The notes under the pieces are model-generated. The model did not search any database and had not been told where the DNA came from. It saw only the letters and a program-made list of their open reading frames with translations. A stretch of 64,000 bases of DNA, taken from NCBI RefSeq assembly GCF_030867095.1, contig NC_081831.1:72554716-72618715 (forward strand), read 5' to 3'. The translations under genes were made by a program, and so were the position numbers. The stretch comes from Alligator mississippiensis (lineage: Eukaryota > Chordata > Crocodylia > Alligatoridae). Positions 9,641-24,380 of this stretch are shown one piece after another. Positions within the stretch are counted from its first letter, which is position 1. Every line of letters begins with the position of its first letter.

Positions 9641-10600
9641 ACTTTTGACTTCTCATCTTGCATGTTGTATAGAGCTGGTTTTATATCATGAGCTGTATAT
9701 GTGCTATATCAGAGGTTTCCCTGATGATGATATGTAGGTTAAATATGTCAAGAGTTACCAGTAGGAGAGAGTCCTTCAAAATTTCCTTTATTTAGCTGGA
9801 AGTTATGCTGAGCAAGAACAAAGGAAGCTTAAACCAAGCTGGGGAAGGCTGCTTGTCTGTTCTACTGCTTCATTGTACCCTGACTGCCACAAAGTGGAGA
9901 AAAGCTTGCTTCCAGTGTTTTCCCAGATTTATGTCACGATGTAAAGGAAGAAAACTGCTGTAGTATTACCTGTGCTAGGCATGGACTGCAACTGCTTCTC
10001 ATTATGCTCTGATGATGCTTACTAGCCATAACAGTCCAAAGCTCTCCTTTTTGGGCCTATTGTAAAGGTGAAGATGTAATAAAAAAACCATAATAAAAAA
10101 CAATGGGTGGAAGCCAGACAAATTCAATTTAGGAACCAGATGTAGTGAAGGTGGTTAATTGCTGTTACCAGCTAGCATTGGAATCTCATTTGCTTGACCC
10201 TTCCCGACTCTGGGACATCTGCTTTAGTGGTACGCAGGCTGCTGCGGTTTGTTAGCGGCGGTAGCTGTACACGGGCTCCATCGGTGGTCTGCTCATACAG
10301 TTTTGAAGTCTCTGAGCAGTCCCTGAGAACAAATATCTGCTTGAAGGAGAGAATTAGAAAAGGTGGCAAGATCCAGTGCTTAAAATTAATTTAAAATGTT
10401 AAGGTGAGAAATGTTTTTTAAATGCACAAAAGTGGCTTTTGTGATACCATTTTCTTTCTGCGTGACATCTGATCTACTGGGAGGAGGGGGCAAGGACACC
10501 TCAATGTGCCAGCTTCTGCAAGTCAGGTCTGCGGAAACCAGCGCATGTGTTGCAAGCACTTCGCTACATGTAGATTCACGCCCCAAACCATGCAGACCAC
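9641..10600. other. UPF3B-RPL39 intergenic spacer
   Basis: Less than 1 kb separates the UPF3B poly(A) region from the RPL39 CpG island. I see no gene or recognisable repeat. An A-rich run with AATAAAAAAACC lies near 10,078. Confidence 0.6.
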
Positions 10601-10763
10601 CTTCCGGGGGCTCTAGTCTAGGCCGTGCTCACAGCACGTGGCAGCTAACTTGGAGACCCCCGGGGAGCCAGCTCACCCCGCGCCGGGCAGCAGAGGGCGC
10701 TGCAGCAGCGGCAGCCTCGGGCCGGGCGCTGCAGTGAGGTGTAGTGCGCCGAGGGGCCGCTAG

Positions 10764-13638
<2,875 letters not shown>

Positions 13639-13935
13639 AAAGAAGAGACACTCTAATGAGAACTCTAATGGCACAGTACCCTGTTAATGACCACAACTTG
13701 CTAGAAAAAAAACACTGCTGACCTACTTTGAAGACCATGAACCTTGTCAACTTTTTAAAAAACAAAATAGTCCCAAAACAGGATGGTCAGAGGCATTCTG
13801 GAACCGTTACAGCAGAAAAGTGATGCCCTGGTATTCTATTAGTGTTCTTTTGTGCAACGCTCATATATGTATTGACTGAATTTGTATCGCCTCTTTACAG
13901 GTTTGTTAATAAATATGAGCTTTAATGGTTTTGGC
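13639..13935 (+). other. RPL39: RPL39 3' untranslated region
   Basis: About 300 bases from the stop to just after AATAAA at 13,908-13,913. The 3' end is inferred from that signal. Confidence 0.6.
13908..13913 (+). promoter_or_regulatory. RPL39: Poly(A) signal, RPL39
   Basis: AATAAA within TTAATAAATATGAGC, followed by TTTAATGGTTTTGGC. Confidence 0.75.
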
Positions 13936-14417
13936 TGAATTTATTTAAGACGCCACAATGTATGGAACAGTGGATAAATCTGAAAAATAGGAGCTATTAT
14001 GGGAGCATTCATCGCTGTGGACAGTAGTTCTGTCCATTGCCTGCAACCAGCAGGCACAATTAGTATCCCCCTCTTGCACCCTTTTGTCATCTTTACTTGT
14101 AAAAAAGCAAGGCTTGTAACCCAGGTTTTAAAAGAAAAGGTGAGCAACTGCTTAGAGATGGCTGCCCTTGTGAGAGCTACTCCTGCAGAATGTGAAGAGG
14201 ATCCCCTATGAATAGGTAAAATAGCTGCACCTTTTGGAAACTGATGCATACGATACCCACCAGATAGTCCTCAGCCTGATACTCCGCCCCGTGATCTTTA
14301 CAGGCATCCTGCCTTTGGCATGCTGCTTGCTAATGTTCACAGCTGCTAGGATGGGTTTGTTAAAATACATCATGATGACTCTTGTACATAAAGGGCTAGA
14401 TTTTATCAAAGGAGTGT

Positions 14418-14667
14418 TGGTTGTAGCTGTGTTGGTTTAAGGACATACGCAGGCAAGGTTTTTTGGGTAGATGTGATCTCCTTTATTAGGCCAACTAAAT
14501 AGTTGGAAAAAAGTTATTTGCAAGCTTTTGGACACAAACACCGTTTAAGGGAGTCTCAGTGCCTGAAGAAGGGTGTTTGTGCCTAAGAGCTTGCAAAGAA
14601 CTTTTTTCCAACTATTTAGTTTGTCTAATAAAACATCACATCTACCCAAAAAACCTTGCCTACCTTG
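14418..14667 (+). repeat. Penelope-related foldback repeat
   Basis: A 250-bp near-palindrome. CAAGGTTTTTTGGGTAGATG near 14,454 pairs with CATCTACCCAAAAAACCTTG-like sequence near 14,639, and CCAACTAAATAGTTGGAAAA near 14,492 pairs with TTTTCCAACTATTTAG near 14,605. The right half (GAAGAAGGGTGTTTGTGCC, GAGCTTGCAAAGAAC, GTCTAATAAAACATC) matches the 3' end of the Penelope-like element at 54.5 kb, so it is probably derived from that family. Confidence 0.65.
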
Positions 14668-15726
14668 ATTTTTCAGAGGTACTTGGGCATTAAGAGATGC
14701 AGCTGGTGCTAGACTTTAAAACAGGTTCTGAGGGTGAGTTCTGCAGGGGGATACTGTATATTTTCCAAGTTGCCAGAAATAAAACAAGCCAAATATAGGG
14801 AGAGAATAAGGTAAAACAGCATGTGCTCAGTCACTGCTTTTAGCATTTCACTGCTAAACAAGTTCTGTGCTGCGGACTGGAGAGGATGTGTTAAGGAAAC
14901 CGGGCCTAGTTATGGTTTCCTTTTCCAGTTGCCAGATTTAGGACTGGTATTGGATAGCCTGTAACTCCCAAGATTTAAAATGGAGTGTGTGCTTGTGTTG
15001 ATGACTGCAAGGAGGAGGGCTATCTTTCCAGTTAAGGTTTTAGGTAAACTCAGGGCTACTCCCACCTCATGCTTTGCGCAGCTGTCAGCAACTAAGTGAT
15101 GGTGCTAGTTATTAATCTACTTTCATTTTTAATTATGATACACCTAAGAATGGAGGAGTGACAAGTATAAGGGAATACACAAACATGCCAAATCCCTTAC
15201 ACTTGCATTCTGCACTAAGACCTTCAGAGATTAGCTAGCACCTTTTATGCAAGGAGCACAGTACTAGGAGATTTTCTGGCAGAGACACAAACACAGGGAG
15301 GTTATGAGTCAATGGCAGCACTTACTTCATCCACTCCTCCACACCAGCTTGAGCAGGGCATGTATTCTGCTTAGTGCAGGGCATTATTGCAGCTTTCAAT
15401 CCTCTGAAGGGGCTGAGGCAAAGCCCATCCTGCTACTGAATCCAGCCTGTGCCACTTTTTATGGGGAAAGCCAGGCTCTGCTACAGTTCATTTCCTTGGT
15501 GGGTAGCAAGCTGCTTTCTGAGGTTTCAAAACCTTGGTGTCACACCCTGTGGCACTTGCAGAGCTGTTTCTCACTTCTCAGACAAACAGGTGCAGTCAAC
15601 CTTGCTTTAACTTCCTTAGTGTGGGAAACAGTGAATGCAGCAGAGCTGTGTGAGCTGAATTAAGCTACATGTTTTACTTAGGGGCTTACCAGCTGGTTGT
15701 CTTGCACAGTAGCCTCTTCCTTTTGC

Positions 15727-15800
15727 TCAGACCTGAGGAAGGGTAATCAACTGCACACTTGATTTAATAAAAGATACTGCTGAAAGAGCCTTGTGTCTCC
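15727..15800 (+). repeat. Short Penelope-related 3'-end fragment (tentative)
   Basis: CAGACCTGAGGAAGGGTAAT, TTTAATAAAAGATACTG and GAGCCTTGTGTCT follow the same order as GACAAAGGG, TTTAATAAAAGATATCAG and GAACCTTGTCTG at 54.5 kb, with a deletion between them. Confidence 0.35.
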
Positions 15801-17011
15801 CTTTGAAGCCATTTAAAAAAATCGGTTACCAAAGGAAAGTGAGGCCAGCCTTCTGTAGCAGCCTCCATGGCAGTAATATCCTTCAGCAGTTTCCTATGGC
15901 TGTCTGACAGTCAAGTTCCTCGAGTGTGCAATGTGCCACAGGACAGGAGCTAGAGGCTTTGAGAAATGCTTCAAGGAGGCCACATATTGCAAGCATTCTT
16001 ACTTGTGTTTTTAAAGGCATCTTTTGTAAGAAGTGTGTCAGGAGTGCTGTGGCAGCACCAGACACGCACAGGACCCTTTATGGCATTCCCTTTCTGCCTT
16101 GTCTCACAATACCCCAAATTTTCTCTGTGTCTTAAGGGGTTTTTTTCCCCTCTCTTCACAAGCATGACTCCTGAAAGTGCTGCTCTTTGAGGCAAGCAGC
16201 TGGATGATGTGCGACTGCAGGCTGAAAATCGGCCCTCTTAGAGCTAACAACCCAGAACCATGCTCTTCCCTAAACCAATACGGGTATGAACAGTGAATGC
16301 AAATGAGATCCAACAACATAAGCTGCTGGTTGTGACAATCAAGGCTTGGATGACACAGTGGCAATTTACAGCCAGCCCTGAGCCTGGAACTAGACAATCA
16401 TTTTATAAAGTATGTGTGATAATGGCCCTTCAGGCAAGAGGTTAAATTGATTTATTTTCTCTTTGCTGCTGCTGTTTTATTTGAATCAGTCACTGGTAAC
16501 TTCCAGCAGGGAGCTATATTTTCTGTAAAATAATGCATTATATTTATTTACCGGAAGGACTGGAAAGACTGAATCTTCCTCTTGGTTCAATAGCCCAACT
16601 TGAAGAGGCAAAAGTGATTGAAAACAGCCCCAAACGTTTGCAAAACCTGAACCACTAGACAAAGTTTGTGTTTAAATGGTAACTGTTACTCCAGTGGTAG
16701 CTTGTCTTGCTTTTTAAGCATCTTCTCAGTTTATTTAGATTGTGGTATCCTTGGGCAGCACCAGGAAATTGGGGCTGAGGTTTAAAAACATGCACAGAGA
16801 TTTCAGGCACCCATTTCCCACATCGGTAATGCAAATAAGGTGCCCACACCTCCTTGACAGCTTTGAAAGTCTGTCTGAATATGGACTAGAAACTGACTAC
16901 TCTGTATCTGTGGTACTGAAAAGCCAAGAAATGAATGAGATGTGTTTATCTTAGCCAGGGCACCAATAATACAAGTGAGGACTTTTTTTTTTTTCATTTC
17001 AGTCACTAGAC

Positions 17012-17286
17012 CAGGGGTGTCAAAGATGTAGCCCCTGGGCTGGATCCAAAGCTGACCCACATGCTGCATATAGTATGCACCAGACTAGCCCTGCCTGCGG
17101 GGCCCAGGACCCACAGCGCCTGCTCCAACCAGTCTGGTAGTCCACCAACTCCAACCAACCGGAGTGGGCAGCAGATGTGCTGGATCTGGCGTACAGTCCT
17201 GGGAGGGTCCATGGGACTGATCCAGCTCATGGACCAACTCTGTACCACTCTTCCAGCCCAAACGCCAGTTGAGTTGGACGCCCCTG
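17012..17286. mobile_element. hAT-type MITE (275 bp)
   Basis: Left end CAGGGGTGTCAAAGATGTAG and inverted right end CAGGGGCGTCCAACTC form terminal inverted repeats with the CAGGGG start typical of hAT elements. The flanks CACTAGAC and TTGTAGAG agree at four of eight bases, consistent with an old target-site duplication. Confidence 0.6.
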
Positions 17287-19197
17287 TTGTAGAGACATTG
17301 CTACTGAGGCTTCCAGACCTGGGATCACTTGAGGTGCTGTGGGTTTCCCAGAAGCAGAATAAACAAGGGGAATGGAGATATACTGTCCATTGTAAATTCT
17401 TTCTCTGGAACTTGTAATTCCAGCATGTTTTTTTACTTTACAAGTCCAAGGCATAAGTGTGTCGTAATGTCACTAATAGTAAATGCAACTCTGGTTTTGC
17501 TTTTTTTGAAGTCCAGAATGGGACTGTCCAGAATGTGGCCCCAGACCCACAGGGAAAAATACCTTTAGCAGTGAGAGGGAGGCCTGTTCAGCATCATGTC
17601 ACTGGGTTTATCAATCCATTTTAGATTAACTCTTGCAGTTGCTGTCTGAGATGCAGTCCTCAGCAGAGCTAAAGACTGGCTGGGCTCTGCCAAATGAGCT
17701 TTTGCTTGAGTTTCAGAGCAACCAGGAACTCCTTCCGTGTAAAATCTCCCTCTTGCCTTTGTTTACTGTGCTTGCTCAGAGAACCACGTCACCATAATGA
17801 TCCCATGTCCCCTGTCCTCGGCAGCATGCTTTTATTCCTACGGGGAGTAACTAAGATCAAAACTGTTTAGGAAAATCATAGCTCTTGTTTGTGCTATCAG
17901 TCGTACCTTTCCTTCCCCAAACCTGATTTACTTAATTATTTTGTCATGATTTTTTGTACCAATCAACTACATCATTTAGAAACAGATGTAGGGAAATTGC
18001 TGCAGCCCTCTTAAAGTGAACAATTCTCTGCTAGCATGCAGCAACAACGTCAGTGTGGCATTCACTCCCTTATACTAGATCTGTTTCTAAATCATTATAG
18101 TTAAAGTAATCCTGAAACTCTGTAGATCAGGCATTACCCTACATGGATCCCTTCCCAGGGTATATGTTGTATTATAACTGCTAAATTTAGTGGTAATCAG
18201 TCCCAGTACAACTGAGAGTCATGTAGATTCTCTCTCTCCTTAGTGATCAAGTGTTGTTTCTATCAGAAATGGGCAAGTGAAAGCATAATCTGATCCCAAA
18301 GAGGATCACAGAAACCCAAATCCTCATAGCACTTAGGCATGTAAACTCCCCTGGAATTAGGGACACAAATACCTTTGAGGATCTGGGCTCAGGAACCTCC
18401 TTTGGCCTGCAGGATCTGTGGCCTTGCACAACCAGCAAAGGGACCAGGGCTAACCTTGTGTTCTCAGTGGCCAGCTAAAATACCATTGTCACTTGTATCC
18501 AGGAGAGAAATCTGTGAGACCTGAGGACCCCCACAAGGCAGTTTTACAGTTGTATCACTGAGCAGGACTACAAAGCCAGGGATCAGACCAGAAGGATCTC
18601 CCTGTGCTGCCTGGCAGGGAGGAAGAGGTGGATGTTTACCTGAGGATATTTTGATCCTGCCGCGGCTTTTGTGGCCACAGCAGGTAACTTAAATCAAACT
18701 GGGCAAAGAGCCATATGCCAGCTAAATCGAGTGCACTTCAAACAGGTGAGCCAGGACTTCAACCTTTAATACACTTGTAGATACAAACAAGGGCATTCAG
18801 TCCGAGATAGCAGCAGCTGCTTCTTGTCCCTAGTCTGCTCCTTATCGATAACCTTATCTACTTCCTGCCTTTTGCACATATCCAGGCAATGCCTCACCTG
18901 CTCCTCCCTCCTGCAATGCCATGGTACCCACCTATGCCATGGTACCCTCCCAGTCTGCTGCCTTTCCCCTGGCACCAGTGACTCTGTTTGTCTTGGCTCC
19001 CTTCCTTTCCTCATTTGCATGAGAGTGACTGCCCTCACATGACCCTCCCATCCCTCCTCGCTCTGGGAGTCTCGCTGTCCTTAGCCATGGAGTTTTTTCT
19101 CCATATTTATCCTTCATGAGGATTTGTGTCTCTCAAGGCACAGCCGCTGCTGCTTCCCCATGTAGAGGCCACATTCTCAGCAGCCTGTTGTGAAACA

Positions 19198-19203
19198 TTT
19201 AAT
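19198..19203 (-). promoter_or_regulatory. SOWAHD: Candidate SOWAHD poly(A) signal
   Basis: TTTAAT on the plus strand gives ATTAAA on the minus strand, about 800 bases after the SOWAHD stop. It is a common variant signal, but other choices exist (18,765 and an AATAAA near 17,825). Confidence 0.25.
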
Positions 19204-19229
19204 AACGCTTTGCCAGCATCCTCCATTCA

Positions 19230-19440
19230 AAGGCCTGGAGGTACATGACAAATAGTAATTGCTGTCATCCCACAGCCCAGCAGGGAGCTAGAGGATTGTT
19301 TCATGGATGGGGAAACTGAGGCACAGAGCCATGCAGAGACATGCCCATGGTCACACACAAAGTCTATTCCAGAGCTGAGAATGGATCCCCAGGACCCTGC
19401 CGCCTGCCCTCAGCTTTAACCACAAGCCCCCACTTCCTCT
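19230..19440 (-). mobile_element. MIR/CORE-SINE
   Basis: TGGGGAAACTGAGGCACAGA, CATGCCCATGGTCACAC, AAGTCTATTCCAGAGCTGAG and AATGGATCCCCAGG follow the reverse complement of the MIR consensus closely. It is the best-preserved MIR here, between RPL39 and the SOWAHD 3' end. Confidence 0.7.
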
Positions 19441-20005
19441 TCCCGTCCATCTGTGACCATCGCTGCTCGTGACTTCAAGCAGAGAGGTTCTGTAGAAGGA
19501 AGGCGTGCCTGTGCCCAGGCCACTGTCTTCACTCACAGCGTGGGGGCAGGCAGGAAATCAGAATGGGATCTGTGCCAAAGAGCCTGCTCATAAGTCACCC
19601 TCGCACCCCAGCGCCAGGGCAAACCGTTGCAATCGGTGCTGTGCAGAGAGTCTGGTGGGTGGGAACTGATAAGGCTGCAGGGCTGGTGCTGGCGAGGCCT
19701 CTGTTCAAGGTGGGAAGGTTCTGCTGTGGGAGCAATGACCCTCACAGGCAAAAGAGCTCTTGCAGGGCCAAATCCTGCCCTGACAATGTGTGCATAACCC
19801 CAAGGGGCTGAGCAGATGGGGGAGGCACATGCACAGGTCTGAGGACAGGCTCTAGCCTGCCACAGGTTTGCAGAAGCCACCAGCTCTCCAGCCTGGGTGC
19901 CGCTGACTAGCCCTGGTTCAGTGGCAGTCCCTGCCTCCCCAGGGTTTGTTATCTAGACAGAGGTTGCAGGCAACAGCCCACAGAGCCTTAGCCCCAAAGG
20001 AAAGC

Positions 20006-21025
20006 TTAACGCTCCTGGAAGAAAGCAAATGCCTGCCTGACCAACCTCCGGAAGGAGGACAGTCGCCTGGACAGCAGGCCTCCCCCACCAGCCGCCGAGT
20101 CCACACAGTCTCCAGCCCCTGCACAGCCCTCTTTGGACGGTTTGCAGTTGTTGTTGGTGTTGTAAGCCCCCAGTTGGGCCAGGTCCTCCTCCAAAGCTCC
20201 CGCGAGCTCCTTCAGCTCCTGGGAGGAGTCAGCTTTCAGGTATTGCCAGGCCTTGTGCCCGCTGTGGTCTCTCCGGTTGGTGTCTGCTCCGTAGGCACCC
20301 ACCAAGACCTTGATGACCATCTCATGCCCCTGCAAGGCAGCTAGGTGCAGGGGGGTCAGGCCACCACTGGCTGCAGGTATGTTGACATCCACAGGGTAGC
20401 CCTTCATTTGTGCATGGGAAATCACCTCGATCAGGTCCTCATGGCGACCGTGCTTGGCCAGCCAGTGGAGGGCTGTGAAGCCCGTTACAAAATCCCTCCT
20501 GCTCAGCAAGCTCCCATCCATGTCCAGCAGCCGCAGGATGCTCTCTGACTCACCCTGAGCCACTGTCAGTACCCATTCGTGCTCCAGAGGGTCCAGGGCC
20601 AGGGCCAGCTCATCAGGGCTCTGCTCCGGTGGCTGCTCCTTCTCCGGCTGTGCCCCCACAGACAGGCTGCTGCCGCTGACAATCTTCTGGGCTGCTGCCA
20701 GCCACATGGCACCCTCAGCTCCATTGCTCTGCAGAAGGACCTCCTTCAGCCCCCTCCTCCTGTTGCTGCCTGGGCCTATGGAGAGCCGGGCACTGCCAGA
20801 GCTGCGTCCCCAGCTCCCCTTGCTTAGGCTCCTGCTGAGATCCATCTTGGACAGTCGCCGGAAACTCATGTTTCCTGGTGTTATCATCTGAAGTTTGGGG
20901 CTGGGCATTGGGCTGTGAAAAGCTGCCTCTGGCCGCGGCTGGGAGGCCTCCCGCAACACATGTGGTTCAGCAGCCTCAGGGGTCTTCAGCTGCTTCAGGC
21001 TCCCTTCCCCTTCATACCTGGCCAT
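20006..21025 (-). CDS. SOWAHD: SOWAHD, sosondowah ankyrin repeat domain protein D
   Basis: An uninterrupted 339-residue frame. The ATG (21,023-21,025) has A at -3 and G at +4, a strong start context. Residues 1-100 are Ser/Arg-rich and probably disordered. DPLEHEWVLTVAQGESESIL (145-164) is the conserved sequence leading into the ankyrin region. Two ankyrin repeats follow, TGFTALHWLAKHGRHEDLIE (181-200) and GGLTPLHLAALQGHEMVIKV (221-240), then NRRDHSGHKAWQYL and a variable tail ending RQAFAFFQER. Human SOWAHD is also a single-exon gene of about 315 residues next to RPL39 and SEPTIN6, in opposite orientation to both. Its biochemical role is not established; a scaffold role is inferred from the repeats. 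Confidence 0.93.
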   Translation of the reverse strand: MARYEGEGSLKQLKTPEAAEPHVLREASQPRPEAAFHSPMPSPKLQMITPGNMSFRRLSKMDLSRSLSKGSWGRSSGSARLSIGPGSNRRRGLKEVLLQSNGAEGAMWLAAAQKIVSGSSLSVGAQPEKEQPPEQSPDELALALDPLEHEWVLTVAQGESESILRLLDMDGSLLSRRDFVTGFTALHWLAKHGRHEDLIEVISHAQMKGYPVDVNIPAASGGLTPLHLAALQGHEMVIKVLVGAYGADTNRRDHSGHKAWQYLKADSSQELKELAGALEEDLAQLGAYNTNNNCKPSKEGCAGAGDCVDSAAGGGGLLSRRLSSFRRLVRQAFAFFQER

Positions 21026-23436
21026 GCTGCCTCACAGCCCCTGGGAGCCTCTCCCCGTGTCACATTCACCTCCCTGTCGAGCAGAGTCCAGGCTGGGACA
21101 CACTGGGCTCTGCTCCGGAGCTCTCAGGCTGCAGGGCTTCCTGCTTCTGCTTTAGAAATGCTGCAAAGAGGAACCAGCTTTGAGCTGCTGTGCTGGGGAG
21201 GAAGAAATGCCAGTTGTGTAATACACTCCAGGCAGCAGCAGAATTGAAGGGAGTTGAGGCGCACGTCGTCTTGCTGAGCCAGTGCTGCTTTTCAAAGGCT
21301 TCCCGGGCTGCAGGGCTTCATGGGGTGGAAGCCAGAGCTCCTTCCCCCACTACCCCTCCCTTGCCCGCATGAGCTGCCCCCTGGCTCTGAATATCCAGCA
21401 GAACCCCCCAGGCCAGGGGCTGCCTTTTCTCTCCTCCTAGGTGGATTTTGGTGGCTCTTGGTAGAATTTGCTAACAACATCACACCCGCTGCCCCACTGG
21501 CTCTGCAGACTGGGAACTGTGCACAACTTCCTCCTTCCTCCTCTCACGCACCCGTGGCAACAGCAGGGGAAAAGAAGCCCTCAGTCCATGTGAACAGACT
21601 GCAAATTGTGGCTTTTGCCCTGGACCAGCCACCCCTTACCTGTTCAGCTCCTGACCTATGCAGGGGTAGCAGCACGGGCAACCTGTGTCCTGCCGGGCAC
21701 CTTGAGGTCGGTGCCAATCCCAACAGCGGGCTGGTGTTCTCTCTGCAGCAGCATTCAGCCTGCTCCTTGCCAAGTTCCTGTGCGCGGAGTTTGCCACCCG
21801 TGCGTCCAACTGCACAGTAAGCAACGTGACCTTTGTCCTCACTTTTGACTAAGATGGATTAGGCACTTGCATGTGACTGGCCTCCTTCAGCTGTGCGCCT
21901 GGCATTCACCTCCTCGCCTGGTGGGGATCTGCAGCAGGGCAGTCCCACCTCCCTGCAAGCAGACAAAATTCCACCTTGGCTGCAGCACGGAGCCTGCAGG
22001 CTGCAATGCTGCAAAGAGAGACAAACCAGTCGGGCCAGGCGCTTGCACAGACATGCAGCAGCAGGGTCAGAAACAAGAGACAGAAAGTGTAAGTGCCTTT
22101 CCCTGAGCTGGAGGAGGCTGCAGGGCTGGGCTTAGCAACAGGCGGAGTGTTTCTAGGAAGCTGCTCTTCAACCGGCATTTCCCCGACTTCCCTAGAAGGG
22201 GGCTCAGAGGAATGTGCCGCACGTTGACGGCTCTTCCCCTCCCTTGGGAGTTCCCTGGGATGAAGTGTCTGTGCCTGAGGGACTGACTGCTACTTGCTGC
22301 ATAGACTCAGAACTGCTGGACTGGGCATCATAAGCTCTGTAGTGCTACCCGGTAGGGGAGAGTCTCCTTTCAGTCAAGTAATAGGGGCCTGTGCTTCTGG
22401 AGCGGCAGGACTCAGCCCTCCCCCCGCTGTCTCCATGAAGTTCTCACTGTGCATCGACACCGACAGAGTCAGTGCTGGCCCCCAAACTTGTCCATCCCCA
22501 GCTGTGAACACCCACACGCAGAGATCACAGAAAACCCAGAGGGCAGCAGCTTTCGTTTCAAGTCACTGAGCGTGACAGGTGTGGGGCACTTCATTGGCTT
22601 CCTTACTGAGCAGCTTTTTAATCCTTTTTAATATGGCAAGCAGTGTTCCCCGACACTAACAACGTGTCCTAGGTCAGAGGAGAGAACGACTAGCAGTCGG
22701 GCCAGCTCTGGGTCTTCCTTGACACACACGCTACAGCACCAGCTGTCTGGTTGACAGCTCTTGGTTCACAATGGGACCAGACTGTGGCCCTCTCCTGTAC
22801 TGGTCTCAGACCATGTTGTGCTTTGGAAGGTAAAAGCTAATGAGAATAAGGGAAAATTACTCTCCAGTGCCCCCACGTGGCATCATGCCTCAAGCTGGGA
22901 TAGAAAACTCTTAATTTTGTCACTCTCCAGTGACTTCTGCACGTAGGTCTCAAAAAGGTCCTGCCCTTAAGGAAGCAGAGAAGGGGTGAGCCTTCATAAT
23001 GCATGTACGGACCTCAGAGGAAGGGCCATGAGAGAGGATTTCAGACTCCCTGGCCCATTTAACTGTGGGACTAAAAACACAGGCCACCAATCCCTGCCAC
23101 ATGGTACAGACACCTAGGAATCAACTGAGATCCATGAAGTTGGCTTTGCGTGGGCTCCACGGACCGTTTCTTTGCAACGTAGGGTCACCCAGAAACCCCA
23201 GGCTCCTAGATGGACCAGGCCACCATTGTGCCACCCCCCGGACCAGCCCCAGGCCCAAAGGCAGTTCTTGGTCCTCAGAGCTTCCCAAGTGAGATGGCAG
23301 CAATGTTTTCCCACTCTGCCTTGGCCTGCATTTGACCTGGCCACAGCGTGGGGTACCAAAGCGCCTCTGCTTCTGCTTTGGTGGCAGTAAAGAACATGGT
23401 GAAAGTCTACAGAGAAAGGCATCCATGTACAATACC

Positions 23437-23731
23437 GTGGGCGTATCTACACAAGATGCTATGGTGAAGTAGCAACGAGCTACTGCTCTGTAGCTTGTTG
23501 CTACAGTGCCATAGCGTTGCTGAGCACAAACCATGATGCTGATGCTACAGCACAGCAGTAACAAACTACTATGCAGTAGCTGATTGCTACTGCACAGTAG
23601 TGTCTAAAAATAACCGTGGTGATGGGACTGCACAGTAACACTGGTTACTGCGCAGTCATTTAGTACTTGATTAAGCAAGTACTAAATGACTGCACAATCT
23701 GCACAGCCTGCCACACGTGTAGATGTGGCCA
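23437..23731. mobile_element. MITE with GGGCGTATCTACAC ends (Harbinger-like?)
   Basis: The left end GGGCGTATCTACACAAGATG matches the inverted right end GGCCACATCTACACGTGTGG. The interior is made of repeated GTAGC/GCTAC palindromic units (AGCAACGAGCTACTGCTC, AGTAGCTGATTGCTACTG) and a perfect palindrome around AGTACTTGATTAAGCAAGTACT. Crocodilian genomes carry abundant small elements of this kind; assignment to Harbinger is a guess. Confidence 0.5.
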
Positions 23732-24235
23732 GTGGTTCCCAGCTTGTCCACCTGACCCTTGGATTGCTGCGCACTCTGCCAAAGACCATGTTTCACCTCT
23801 GGCCAGCAAACAGGGCAGGATGAGGGCTGCCTAGAGAGGGCCCCAAGGCCCTGATGCTTGTGGCATAGCAGCAAGCTGCCAGCGTGGTGCTGCCCTACTC
23901 ACACGCAGCTGTGCTACCAGTTGTGGTTGTTACATGAGGCTGCTGGGAAAGCATCTTCCCCCTCACCCCGCTCCACAGGTGGTAGCAGACTGTAGTCGCT
24001 ACTGCTCTTACTGCCTCATGTATGATTCTCAGTGGCAGAGCTGCCCCCCATACACTAACACATACCCCTAAAACAGGTTCGGTGCAGACAGGCAACCTTG
24101 CCCTCAGGGTGTGCCAGGTGCAGGCCAGGAAAGGGGCATGGCAGGAAGGCACTATGCTGGGCCACTAGTCAGGTCCGTAGGCTAGAGCAGAGCTAAGGTT
24201 TCCGTGAGTTGGGCATAACCTCAGTGCAGAAGTCT

Positions 24236-24380
24236 CTAGACAAGGCCCGAGTGGCCTAGAGCTGGAGACTGAACTGGGCACTAGCTGCAGAGAAGGGTAA
24301 GTGGTTTGCCTGTGATCAAACAAGAAGTTTGTGTCAGAGGCACTGTAACCAGGGGACTATCCTGCCTCTCCTCTGCTGTC
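24236..24380 (-). mobile_element. MIR/CORE-SINE fragment
   Basis: AGAAGGGTAAGTGGTTTGCC, TGTGATCAAACAAGAAGTTTG and GTCAGAGGCACTGTAACCA parallel the reverse MIR segment aaggttaagtgacttgcccaaggtcacac. Confidence 0.5.

Larger units (their letters stand above)
13936..20005. other. RPL39-SOWAHD intergenic region
   Basis: About 6 kb without a supported gene. It holds the Penelope-related repeats at 14.4 and 15.7 kb, a hAT MITE at 17.0 kb and a MIR at 19.2 kb. The part nearest 20,005 presumably includes the SOWAHD 3' UTR. I see nothing recognisable in 15.8-17.0 kb or 17.3-19.2 kb, except that 18,305-18,385 resembles an old interspersed repeat (ACAAATACCTTTGAGGATCT) I cannot name with confidence. Confidence 0.55.
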
